DNA of 64,000 bases. Origin: Anaerolineae bacterium. Lineage in GTDB: Bacteria > Chloroflexota > Anaerolineae > 4572-78 > J111. The DNA lies in assembly GCA_023382535.1 (NCBI GenBank), contig JAHDWA010000002.1, positions 372,001 to 436,000 of the forward strand, read 5' to 3'. A model generated the notes under the pieces. That model did no database searches. It was not told the DNA's origin and was given only the letters and a program-made list of their open reading frames with translations. This document shows positions 9,329 to 16,406 of the stretch, one piece after another (within the stretch, counting starts at the first letter, position 1; every line of letters begins with the position of its first letter). Position numbers and translations under genes: made by a program.

Positions 9329-10148
9329 TGTTTTTAAGGCCTCCCAGGTAACGGGATTTTTGATAAGCTGCCCAAATGGCTTTGGACAAGACCGTGCGGA
9401 AGCCGCCTTTTTCCAATTGATAAAGCGCCTCAGCCGTCGTACCGCCCGGCGATGTGACCATATTGCGCAGCTCGGCGGGGTGACGCTGGCTGTCGCGGGC
9501 AAAGGCAACCGAGCCTTCGATGGTTTGCAGGACCAGTTGCTCGGAGACGCGGCGCGAAAAACCCATGTGGACTCCGGCGTCAATCATGGCTTCCATAAAC
9601 ATAAAGACGTAGGCCGGCCCGGTGCCGGAGAGGGCCGTGGCCATGTCCAGGTAATCTTCGTGGTCCACGTAAAGCTCTTCGCCCAGAGTGGCCAGAATGG
9701 TTTTGACCTGGTTACGCTGATGCTCGCTGACCTCATCGGTCGCCGTCCACACGGACATGGCTTTGCTCACCAGGGCAGGGGTGTTGGGCATCACCCTGAC
9801 GACGCTGTAATGATGCAATAACTGGCTTATTTTTGCAATCGGCGCTCCGGCGATAATGGACAGCACCAGGGCTTTGGGGGGAAGCTGGCCGCGCAATTCA
9901 GCGCCAACTTCCCCTAAGCTTTGCGGTTTGATGGATAAAACAATAATATCTTTATCCTTGACCGCATCCCGATTGTTCGGGGTGGTGTTGACCTGATAAG
10001 TGGCGGCCAATTTTTCTAATTGAGCGGGATAAGGATCGCTGGCGGTGATATCTTCCGGCCTGATCAACTCTTTCCTGGTCAGCCCGGCAATCATCGCCCC
10101 ACCCATCGCTCCACCGCCGATAAAGGCGACTTTGGTATTTTGTAGCAT
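9321..10148 (-). CDS. proC: Pyrroline-5-carboxylate reductase ProC
   Basis: ProC catalyses the last step of proline synthesis, NAD(P)H-dependent reduction of pyrroline-5-carboxylate. The Rossmann motif VAFIGGGAMGGAMIAGL is at residues 8-24. IKPQ lies near residue 78, VVRVMPNTPALV near 117, and the C-terminal signature ALSGTGPAYVFMFMEAMIDAGV is followed by LRNMVTSPGGTTAEAL. 275 residues is full length. It overlaps yggT by 8 bases. A 91-bp spacer full of 7-bp repeats separates it from yggS. Confidence 0.96.
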   Translation of the reverse strand: MLQNTKVAFIGGGAMGGAMIAGLTRKELIRPEDITASDPYPAQLEKLAATYQVNTTPNNRDAVKDKDIIVLSIKPQSLGEVGAELRGQLPPKALVLSIIAGAPIAKISQLLHHYSVVRVMPNTPALVSKAMSVWTATDEVSEHQRNQVKTILATLGEELYVDHEDYLDMATALSGTGPAYVFMFMEAMIDAGVHMGFSRRVSEQLVLQTIEGSVAFARDSQRHPAELRNMVTSPGGTTAEALYQLEKGGFRTVLSKAIWAAYQKSRYLGGLKNNG

Positions 10149-10160
10149 GTAATGTTACCA

Positions 10161-10254
10161 GGGAGTATGGAGTAGGGAGTAAGGAGTAGGCAAAAAATCA
10201 TTTTTTCCCCTACTCCCTGCTCCTTACTACCTACTTCCTCTATCCCCTTTCTCC
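10161..10254. repeat. Facing heptad arrays between yggS and proC
   Basis: The left arm holds imperfect heptamers of the GGAGTAG/GGAGTAA type. The right arm holds pyrimidine heptamers of the CCTACTC/CCTTACT type. They face each other across an A/T-rich loop (CAAAAAATCATTTTTT), so the transcript can fold into a long imperfect hairpin. The right arm runs into the 3' end of yggS (stop at 10240-10242). Confidence 0.8.
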
Positions 10255-10983
10255 AAATATCGCGCGACCTACTCGGACCATTGTCGCGCCTTCTTCAATA
10301 GCTACTTCAAAATCATCGGTCATTCCCATAGAAAGATGCGCCCAGTCAAATTGGGGCAGCTCCGCCCGGAGTCTGGCCCGCAAGGCAGCCAGGCTTTGGA
10401 ACGTGGGCCGGGCGCCTTCGGCATTATCGAACCAGGGCGCCATCGTCATGAGTCCACGAATAATAATTTTGTCGAGGCGGCCAATTTGAGTAACTACTTC
10501 CAAAAACGCCTTTAGCTGCTCCGGGTTGGTGGACCACTGCGCCAGTTCAAACCCTGATTTAGTTGCCTCACCGGACACATTACTTTGCAAGAGAACTTCC
10601 ACCGCTGGCTGGTTGTCTCTAGTCGCCAGCCGGTCAATTCGTTGAGCTAATTTGAGACTATCCACCGAATGAATCAACCGATATGTTCCGAGCGCCTCAT
10701 CCACCTGCCGGCTTTGGATATGGCCGATGAGATGCCATCTGGCTGCTTCCCCTCCCGCCTGAGCCAGCCACCGGGCCAAACCGGCTGCTTTCTCCCGGCC
10801 TTCCGCGGCGCGATTTTCCCCAAAGTGGCGCAGCCCGGCTTGATAGGCCTGGATGACTGTCTCCAGCGGCTGGGTCTTGGTGACCGCAATCAAGGTAATC
10901 TCGTCCGCTGAACGCCCCACTCGTTCTGCCGCCCGGTGTAGACGGCGATAGACGGTTTCCAGGTTGGCCGCAATCTCGCTCAC
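10240..10983 (-). CDS. yggS: YggS/PLPBP family PLP homeostasis protein
   Basis: A cytoplasmic PLP-binding protein with the alanine-racemase-like barrel, involved in vitamin B6 and amino/keto acid balance. VTKTQPLETV carries the PLP Lys, followed by FGENRAAEGREK, WHLIGHIQSRQ, HSVDSLKLAQR and LSMGMTDDFEVAIEEGATMVRVGRAIFGER. The GTG start at 10983 is chosen because its GTGA overlaps the yfiH stop and the family N-terminus begins there; further upstream the frame reads through yfiH. Translationally coupled to yfiH. Confidence 0.93.
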   Translation of the reverse strand: MSEIAANLETVYRRLHRAAERVGRSADEITLIAVTKTQPLETVIQAYQAGLRHFGENRAAEGREKAAGLARWLAQAGGEAARWHLIGHIQSRQVDEALGTYRLIHSVDSLKLAQRIDRLATRDNQPAVEVLLQSNVSGEATKSGFELAQWSTNPEQLKAFLEVVTQIGRLDKIIIRGLMTMAPWFDNAEGARPTFQSLAALRARLRAELPQFDWAHLSMGMTDDFEVAIEEGATMVRVGRAIFGERG

Positions 10984-11807
10984 GCCGCGACTCCCCGGAG
11001 ACCAATGATTACCCCGAACCGTCCGGTCCGGCCCCGCTCCGCCCGGTGGGAAAAGAATTGATCGGTCCGGCAAGCCGTACACAACTCCGATTTGATAACT
11101 TGCTTTAAGCCGGCGGCCTGCAACTGGCGGCGATTGGCTTCCCACAAGTCAAAATGAGCATGGTCGGCCCGACCATGGCGCCGGGTGAAAAGCGTGGCGG
11201 CATTAGGCAAAACCGGCGAGGCTGCGGCCAGAACCTCCGGCCCAACTTCATAACAGCAGGGACCAATAGCCGGCCCGATGACGGCGATCATATCGCTGGC
11301 CCGGCAGCCGAACTGGGCGACCATCGCCCGAACCGTCGCCCCAGCTACATCCTTCATTGTGCCGCGCCAGCCGGCGTGGGTTAAACCAACCGCACGGCGT
11401 ACCGGGTCAAAAAAAATAAGCGGGGTGCAATCCCCAAAGCGCATTGAAAGATAAACACCCGGTGTGGCGGTAATGAGACCATCGGCCTGGCGCATTACCT
11501 GCTGCCGATTAGCCTGATTAATTGTTAAAACATCGGCGCTGTGGATCAAATGGCAGGAAACGGTCTGCTCAGGCGAGATGTTGATTGCCTGACAAACCTG
11601 CTCATAATTTTTTCTGACTGCTTGAGGGTCATCCCCTACCGATAGACCCAAATTGAGTGTGTCGAACGGCGCCTGACTGTAGCCTCCCTGGCGTGTAAAA
11701 ATAGCATGGGTTAAATAAGAGTGGGCATCGAAGGCAGCTACACGATAAAGGAGGAGATTTTTTGCTGTAACCGGATACACACCCCTGGTAACTGCCGGCA
11801 TCATCAT
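10980..11807 (-). CDS. yfiH: YfiH/DUF152 laccase-domain purine nucleosidase-like protein
   Basis: A multicopper polyphenol oxidase/purine nucleoside phosphorylase (YfiH, LACC1) family protein. Metal-ligand motifs are SCHLIHSADVL, MRFGDCTPLIFFD (Cys ligand), VGLTHAGWRGT (His ligand) and VIGPAIGPCCYEVG. The N-terminal HAIFTRQGGYS and FDTLNLGLSVGDD fit the family. The first ATG of the frame (11825) lies upstream of the -10 hexamer of the proximal promoter. If that promoter is used, initiation falls on the ATG at 11807, the first of three consecutive ATGs, so this start is preferred. Coupled to yggS by a 4-base overlap. Confidence 0.88.
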   Translation of the reverse strand: MMMPAVTRGVYPVTAKNLLLYRVAAFDAHSYLTHAIFTRQGGYSQAPFDTLNLGLSVGDDPQAVRKNYEQVCQAINISPEQTVSCHLIHSADVLTINQANRQQVMRQADGLITATPGVYLSMRFGDCTPLIFFDPVRRAVGLTHAGWRGTMKDVAGATVRAMVAQFGCRASDMIAVIGPAIGPCCYEVGPEVLAAASPVLPNAATLFTRRHGRADHAHFDLWEANRRQLQAAGLKQVIKSELCTACRTDQFFSHRAERGRTGRFGVIIGLRGVAA

Positions 11808-11813
11808 AAAATC

Positions 11814-11842
11814 AGTGTAGCACATTCGCCCAGCAACGTCAA
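11814..11842 (-). promoter_or_regulatory. Proximal yfiH promoter, possibly leaderless
   Basis: Read on the minus strand: TTGACG, 17 bases, TACACT preceded by TGTGC (extended -10). A start site about 7 bases downstream would coincide with the ATG at 11807, giving a leaderless mRNA. Confidence 0.6.
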
Positions 11843-11858
11843 TTTGATTTCAGCCCCC

Positions 11859-11887
11859 ATTATAGCAAACTAGGCGACATAAGACAA
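11859..11887 (-). promoter_or_regulatory. Distal yfiH promoter
   Basis: Read on the minus strand: TTGTCT, 17 bases, TATAAT preceded by TGC. This is a near-consensus extended -10 promoter, 45 bases upstream of the proximal one. Confidence 0.75.
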
Positions 11888-11978
11888 CGTGAAGCGTGGA
11901 GTGTAAAGCGTGAATTTGGCTTTTTTAAAGACTCGGCCTTAAAATCTACAATCTAAAATCCACGCCCGTCTGACGGGC
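11887..11978. repeat. Heptad arrays plus GCCCGTC palindrome before aminotransferase
   Basis: Heptamers such as GCGTGGA and GCGTGAA (11887-11917) face heptamers AAAATCT / ACAATCT / AAAATCC (11940-11961). The innermost parts are complementary (GCGTGAATTT against AAATCCACGC). They are followed by a perfect 7-bp palindrome, GCCCGTC-T-GACGGGC (11964-11978). The array touches the -35 of the distal yfiH promoter. Confidence 0.65.
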
Positions 11979-11999
11979 AGTCTGAAATCCAAAAACCCG

Positions 12000-13337
12000 A
12001 TGAGTGAATATAAAGAATTTTACGGACACGTTTTTTACCGGCGCATGAGCCATGCCCGGCCCATGCTGTCGCACGGTGAGGGTATCTACCTGGTTGATGT
12101 CGAAGGCAAGCGTTACATTGACGCTTCCGGTGGACCGGTACTGGTCAATATCGGCTACGGGGTGGCCGAAGTTATCCAGGCGATGACAGAGCAGGCCGCT
12201 GCGGCAGCCTACCTACACGCGACAATGTTTACGACTCAAGCCTTGGAAGAGTACAGCAGCGCTCTGGCCGAGGTAACGCCGCTGGAAAATCCCCGCTTCT
12301 TTTATCTCGACAGCGGTTCGGAAGCGGTCGAAACGGCGATTAAATTTGCCCGGCAGGTGCAGGTGGATCGCGGTGAAATCCAGCGGTACCTGGTTATTTC
12401 ACGCTGGCACAGCTACCATGGCACCACGTTAGGGGCCTTGGCGGTCAGCGGGCGGCCAGCCCTGCGCCAGCTTTACCAACCGATGATAGTTCAAACGCCC
12501 CATATCGAGCCGCCTTACTGCTATCGCTGTCCCTTTAACCTGACCTATCCCACCTGCGGCCTGCGCTGCGCCCATGCCCTTGAAGATACCATTAAAATTG
12601 TTGGTAAAGAAACAGTTTCCGCCTTTATTGCCGAGCCGATCAGTGGAGCCAGCCTGGCCGCGGCGGTCCCGCCGCCGGAATATTGGCCGCTTATCCATCA
12701 AATCTGTAATCATTACGGCCTGCTGCTGATTGCCGACGAGGTCATGACCGGCTTTGGCCGGACCGGTTACTGGTTTGCGATTACCGCCTGGGGAGTCGAG
12801 CCGGACATCATCACCATGGCCAAAGGGGCCGGCGGGGGGTACTTCCCGCTCTCCATCACCGCAGTCAAAACCGAGGATGTCAAAACCATTCGTGCCGGCC
12901 AGGGCGACTTTGTGCATGGGGGGACCTTCTCGCATCATCCCGTCGGCATGGCGGTAGGGCTGGCAGTGCTGCGCTATATTCAAAGCCACCATTTGGTGGA
13001 TGCCTCGCGGGTGCAAGGAGAGAAGTTGGGGCAGAAATTACAGGGGGTCTTTGGCAACCACCCTCACGTGGGTGATATTCGCGGCCAGGGCCTGATGTGG
13101 GGCCTGGAATTTGTGTCTGACCGGGCCAGCAAAGCCCCGTTTCCAGCCAAGCAGGGAGTGTCGAAAAAGATTGGCGATGCCGCCTTTGAACGCGGCTTGA
13201 TTGTCTATCCCAGCAGCGGCAATGCCGATGGGATAAACGGCGACCAGGTGATGATCGCGCCGCCCTTTATTGTTACCGACGCGCAGTTGGATGAGATTGT
13301 AGCCTTGTTGGCAGAGGCTGTCAGGGCAGTTATATAA
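12000..13337 (+). CDS. Class III PLP-dependent aminotransferase
   Basis: A fold-type I aminotransferase of the ornithine/GABA aminotransferase group, 445 residues. The PLP Lys is K275 in ITMAKGAGGG; the Asp that contacts the pyridine N lies in IADEVMTGFGRTG (246-257). DSGSEAVETAIKFAR (104-118) binds the cofactor phosphate. An insertion with four Cys, CYRCPF...TCGLRCA (Cys 174, 177, 186, 190), looks like a small metal site and marks a subfamily found in several phyla. Substrate cannot be assigned. No Shine-Dalgarno is visible before the ATG, and the upstream spacer is repeat-rich. Confidence 0.88.
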   Translation: MSEYKEFYGHVFYRRMSHARPMLSHGEGIYLVDVEGKRYIDASGGPVLVNIGYGVAEVIQAMTEQAAAAAYLHATMFTTQALEEYSSALAEVTPLENPRFFYLDSGSEAVETAIKFARQVQVDRGEIQRYLVISRWHSYHGTTLGALAVSGRPALRQLYQPMIVQTPHIEPPYCYRCPFNLTYPTCGLRCAHALEDTIKIVGKETVSAFIAEPISGASLAAAVPPPEYWPLIHQICNHYGLLLIADEVMTGFGRTGYWFAITAWGVEPDIITMAKGAGGGYFPLSITAVKTEDVKTIRAGQGDFVHGGTFSHHPVGMAVGLAVLRYIQSHHLVDASRVQGEKLGQKLQGVFGNHPHVGDIRGQGLMWGLEFVSDRASKAPFPAKQGVSKKIGDAAFERGLIVYPSSGNADGINGDQVMIAPPFIVTDAQLDEIVALLAEAVRAVI

Positions 13338-13417
13338 GCCAAGACGGGTTCTCAGAATTGAAATTGGCCGGCCTCAGTTAAAATAGCGGGTATCACCCTC
13401 CCATAGGGATCATCAGC

Positions 13418-13954
13418 TTATTCCAGTAGCATTTGGCCAAGGTGTTGAAACATTAACTCAACAGCAGTACCCGTTTTGGCGCTGGTCAGGAAAAAGGGTA
13501 GTCTGAAGTGATTAGCTGTTGCTGCTACTTGTGGAAAAGTAGTTTGCTGGGCTTCAACCAAATCAAACTTATTAGCCGCCAGCAAAAGTTTGGCTGTGGG
13601 GCTAAGTTGGTGCAGGTCAGTGATGTAGCCTGATAAGCCTTCCAGCGTCGCCGGACGGGTTAGATCACAGACAAGAATTGCCCCCGCTGCTCCGCGCAGG
13701 TAATTGGCTCGGGCTTGAGTGAATTTTTCACTGCCAGCCAGGTCCCAGACAAGCATCGTAAGATGCGCAGGTTCCCCTTTATAAGGCACCGTAACCTCTT
13801 TGCGATCTACCTTCACGCCAATAGTGCTGAGATACTTTTCGCTAAAGATGCCCTCGATAAACCGGCGTACGAGGCTGGTTTTACCGACGGAAAAATCACC
13901 CAGGATACATACTTTTTTATTAAATTGGGATTCGGAGTGTTTGCCCTCAGCCAT
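13418..13954 (-). CDS. Rab/Ras-like small GTPase
   Basis: A compact 178-residue small GTPase. The P-loop is GDFSVGKTS (19-27), the switch I Thr is in YLSTIG (41-46), switch II is WDLAGSEKF (70-78), the guanine motif is NKFD (128-131), and TSAKTG is G5. The usual catalytic Gln of DTAGQE is Ser (residue 75), so intrinsic hydrolysis may be slow. There is no prenylation motif. It is the last gene of a three-gene operon, 26 bp after the SH3 membrane protein; in other bacteria similar GTPases sit next to roadblock-like partners. It is probably a cytoplasmic switch for that membrane complex. Confidence 0.9.
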   Translation of the reverse strand: MAEGKHSESQFNKKVCILGDFSVGKTSLVRRFIEGIFSEKYLSTIGVKVDRKEVTVPYKGEPAHLTMLVWDLAGSEKFTQARANYLRGAAGAILVCDLTRPATLEGLSGYITDLHQLSPTAKLLLAANKFDLVEAQQTTFPQVAATANHFRLPFFLTSAKTGTAVELMFQHLGQMLLE

Positions 13955-13980
13955 ACTGATGAGTCACAGCAGAATTAAAA

Positions 13981-15411
13981 TTAGGGTATTGGGATGGGCG
14001 TAATCAGCTCTGGCAGCACGGGTTTGAGCAGAGTGACCCAGTTAGCCTGAACCCAACCGATAATTTCAACTGCCGGCTCTCCTGGCAGAACAATACGGAC
14101 GCGGTACCAGTCACCTTGTTGGGCTAGAATCTCAACCGGTGCGCCCAAAGGCGCAACCAAACCGGTACTCCTGGCTTCGGTTGAAGGGGCATTACGCAGG
14201 AAAACATTACCTATCATCACGCCTGTAAAAGGGGATAGGGTTGGGGTAGGGGTTGGGGTGATGGTTTTGGTTGGTGTAGCTGTTGCCGGTTTGGGTGTAG
14301 CGGTGAAGGTTGGCGTCGGGGAATAGGTTGGGGTGGGGGTATAGGTGGGCGTCGGCGTGCTGGTGAAGGTAGGGGTTGGGGTTGGGGTAAAGGTAGCTGT
14401 TGGAGTAGGCGTCAGGGTAAAGGTAGGGGTTGGGGTAAAGGTAGCGGTCGGGGTGGGTGAAGGTACGGCCAGAGCGGCCAGACTGCTTTCGACGTGCCAG
14501 GCCCAGCCACTGCAAAGCGCAATTGGCGGTACAATTATGACCATGGCCAGCAGTACCAGGATGAATTTTTGGAAACGCGAGAGGCCCTTCTGTTTGGCTG
14601 GATTTCGAGAGATGGGAAAAAAGGAAGTCAGTACTTTATCAGCCGTTCTGACCAGTTTATCATCAGTGCCATCATAGTTTTTTAGACTGTTGTAGTGCTG
14701 CTCGTGAATCGGAATGAGTGCCTGGCGCATTTGTTCCCGAAATCCGGGCGGTTCAGTCCCATCTAAAACCACAGCCAGGTAGGCAGCTCCACCCGCCTGC
14801 AAAATAATGTGGAGCGACTCATACTCGATGGCCCCCAGTTCGCCACTTTCTCCCCGCCCAAATGCCTCGCGGGCAAAATCACGAATAGCAGTCAGCATTC
14901 CGCTCACCAGGTCACGATTTTGGGCTGCCACCACTTCATTGGAAAGATGGTGAATCAACAACCCCGACTCGCGCTGAATCAGGAAGATCTCTCTGATAGC
15001 GTAGGGTAAGAGCTGGCGCAAATTATATTCAGCCGCCGAGACACCGCGCAAACGGGCCAACCCACGACGGATCAAATTCTGGGAGGGCTGGAAGCCCTCG
15101 CGGACCCGATTATCTATGGTCCGGGCTAATTCCTGTACCGCTTCGGTCATGGCCTTGTTGACGGTCTGGCCAATAACCGGATAGAGAGCATCAATAATGT
15201 CCTCACGGGCAGAATAGACCTGGCGGCGGATGGCCTCTCCGATTACGGGAGCAATGGCCTGGGCCACTTTATCGCCCGATTGAGCAATCTGTTCTTCCAA
15301 AATATCGGCGATGACCGGGCTGATTTTGTCTACCAGGGTATCTGGTTTGAGCAGGACGCGGCGGAGTTCTTCCAGTTCCGCCGCGTATCCATTGTCTTTG
15401 CCGGTTGGCAT
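13981..15411 (-). CDS. Membrane protein with roadblock-like cytoplasmic region and extracellular SH3
   Basis: Domain order in 476 residues: an N-terminal motif [14 protein letters not shown] (10-23); a helical region (28-120); a region recalling longin/roadblock sensors and the N-termini of some OmpA-family proteins (about 138-245, with [33 protein letters not shown] and AYLAVVLDG); one transmembrane segment (about 281-303); a Pro/Thr stalk (318-395); and a bacterial SH3 domain (about 398-463, [12 protein letters not shown]... GDWYRVRI... [11 protein letters not shown]). The first half should be cytoplasmic and the SH3 domain outside, perhaps binding cell wall. Operon with the coiled-coil protein and the GTPase suggests one machine. 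Confidence 0.82.
   Translation of the reverse strand: MPTGKDNGYAAELEELRRVLLKPDTLVDKISPVIADILEEQIAQSGDKVAQAIAPVIGEAIRRQVYSAREDIIDALYPVIGQTVNKAMTEAVQELARTIDNRVREGFQPSQNLIRRGLARLRGVSAAEYNLRQLLPYAIREIFLIQRESGLLIHHLSNEVVAAQNRDLVSGMLTAIRDFAREAFGRGESGELGAIEYESLHIILQAGGAAYLAVVLDGTEPPGFREQMRQALIPIHEQHYNSLKNYDGTDDKLVRTADKVLTSFFPISRNPAKQKGLSRFQKFILVLLAMVIIVPPIALCSGWAWHVESSLAALAVPSPTPTATFTPTPTFTLTPTPTATFTPTPTPTFTSTPTPTYTPTPTYSPTPTFTATPKPATATPTKTITPTPTPTLSPFTGVMIGNVFLRNAPSTEARSTGLVAPLGAPVEILAQQGDWYRVRIVLPGEPAVEIIGWVQANWVTLLKPVLPELITPIPIP
14225..14465. repeat. Low-complexity repeat encoding the Pro/Thr stalk
   Basis: G/T-rich hexamer-like units on the + strand (GTTGGGGTAGGG-like) encode the TPTPTFTPTP stalk on the minus strand. 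Such tracts vary in length between strains by slippage. This is not a CRISPR array. Confidence 0.85.
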
Positions 15412-15414
15412 GCT

Positions 15415-16245
15415 TTATTCCTGTGTCGAATCAGCTAATCCTTCGAACAGACTGGCCACGTTGCCTCCGGTTTCCAAGCGGGTGGCTACTTCAATCAGCA
15501 TACTGGCCAGGGCTTTGCGATCAGTTTTTTGTGTGTTCAACCGCTCGGTTACCTGGCGTAACTCGGTCAGCAACTCATCCGCGCCGTGCTGCATCTCTCG
15601 CTTCAGGCTATCCAGCTTGCGCTCATGCGTCATCCGATTCTCTTCGACCATCGCCTTTAGTGAACGCAAATCACCTTCCTGCTGGGTTGCCGCTTTGCGC
15701 AAGGCGCTGGCTTGATCCTGGCCACTTTGGCCCAGCATCTCTTGCTGGCGAAGCTGGGTGTGAAGCTGTTGCAGCATGGCCTCGTGAGTGCGCAGCCGGC
15801 TCAACTCGTGCCGGAGTTCATTGTCGGCCTGATGCATCCCGCGTTCCAGCGTTTCCAAACGTTGAGTCTGGGCTTTCTCAAAATCGCCAAGGTCATCCTG
15901 CACCTGGCGCAAACTGGCCAGGACTCGCTTCATCTCCCGTTCAAGGTCGGTAAAGCGCCGTTCGTATTCCTGGATCTGGTCGCCAAAAACAATCTCCCGC
16001 AGGCGGTTCACTTCGGCGCCCCGCAGTCTTTGCTGAACCAGGTCAGGGCCTAAAAGCAGCTCACGGACTCGCTCCAGTTCTGCCTGATTTGTTGAAGGTA
16101 GAGCTGCCTTCGACTCTGGTGACGAAGATGTTGGTTTGCCGCTGCCTTCCGGCTCACTGGCCAGTTTGCCTTCCTTGGTACGCTCCTCGTCCAGTGAGGC
16201 TGTTTTGGGTATGCTTGTTTGGGTAAGGGACGATTGCTGGGTCAT
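15415..16245 (-). CDS. Coiled-coil partner protein of the GTPase operon
   Basis: A 276-residue protein without signal peptide or membrane segment. A charged, low-complexity N-terminus (1-50) is followed by AELERVRELLLGPDL, which matches the N-terminal motif of the next gene's product ([15 protein letters not shown]). LREIVFGDQIQEYERRFTDLE begins a long coiled coil reaching about residue 245. The C-terminus reads DRKALASMLIEVATRLETG. Function unknown. The next gene starts 3 bp later, so translation is probably coupled. I take it as a cytoplasmic scaffold for the GTPase/SH3-protein complex (inference). Confidence 0.78.
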   Translation of the reverse strand: MTQQSSLTQTSIPKTASLDEERTKEGKLASEPEGSGKPTSSSPESKAALPSTNQAELERVRELLLGPDLVQQRLRGAEVNRLREIVFGDQIQEYERRFTDLEREMKRVLASLRQVQDDLGDFEKAQTQRLETLERGMHQADNELRHELSRLRTHEAMLQQLHTQLRQQEMLGQSGQDQASALRKAATQQEGDLRSLKAMVEENRMTHERKLDSLKREMQHGADELLTELRQVTERLNTQKTDRKALASMLIEVATRLETGGNVASLFEGLADSTQE

Positions 16246-16406
16246 GGGTCTACTCTCCTTTGTCGCCGATAAATATAGTAATTTTAATTAAAGACGAGGT
16301 CCCCCTATTTTAATCCAACATGAATTATTGGTCTAAATCTCAAGTTCGGATGAAGGTTTCATAACTACCGTATTGATAGGTCAAACCACACCGTAACTTT
16401 GACGGT

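Noticed and set aside
9329..9583. N-terminal extension of yggT
   Set aside because: This part of the frame is a shadow of proC; the family N-terminus starts at 9328.
14225..14465. Possible CRISPR array
   Set aside because: The repeats are low-complexity hexamers without unique spacers and encode a Pro/Thr stalk.
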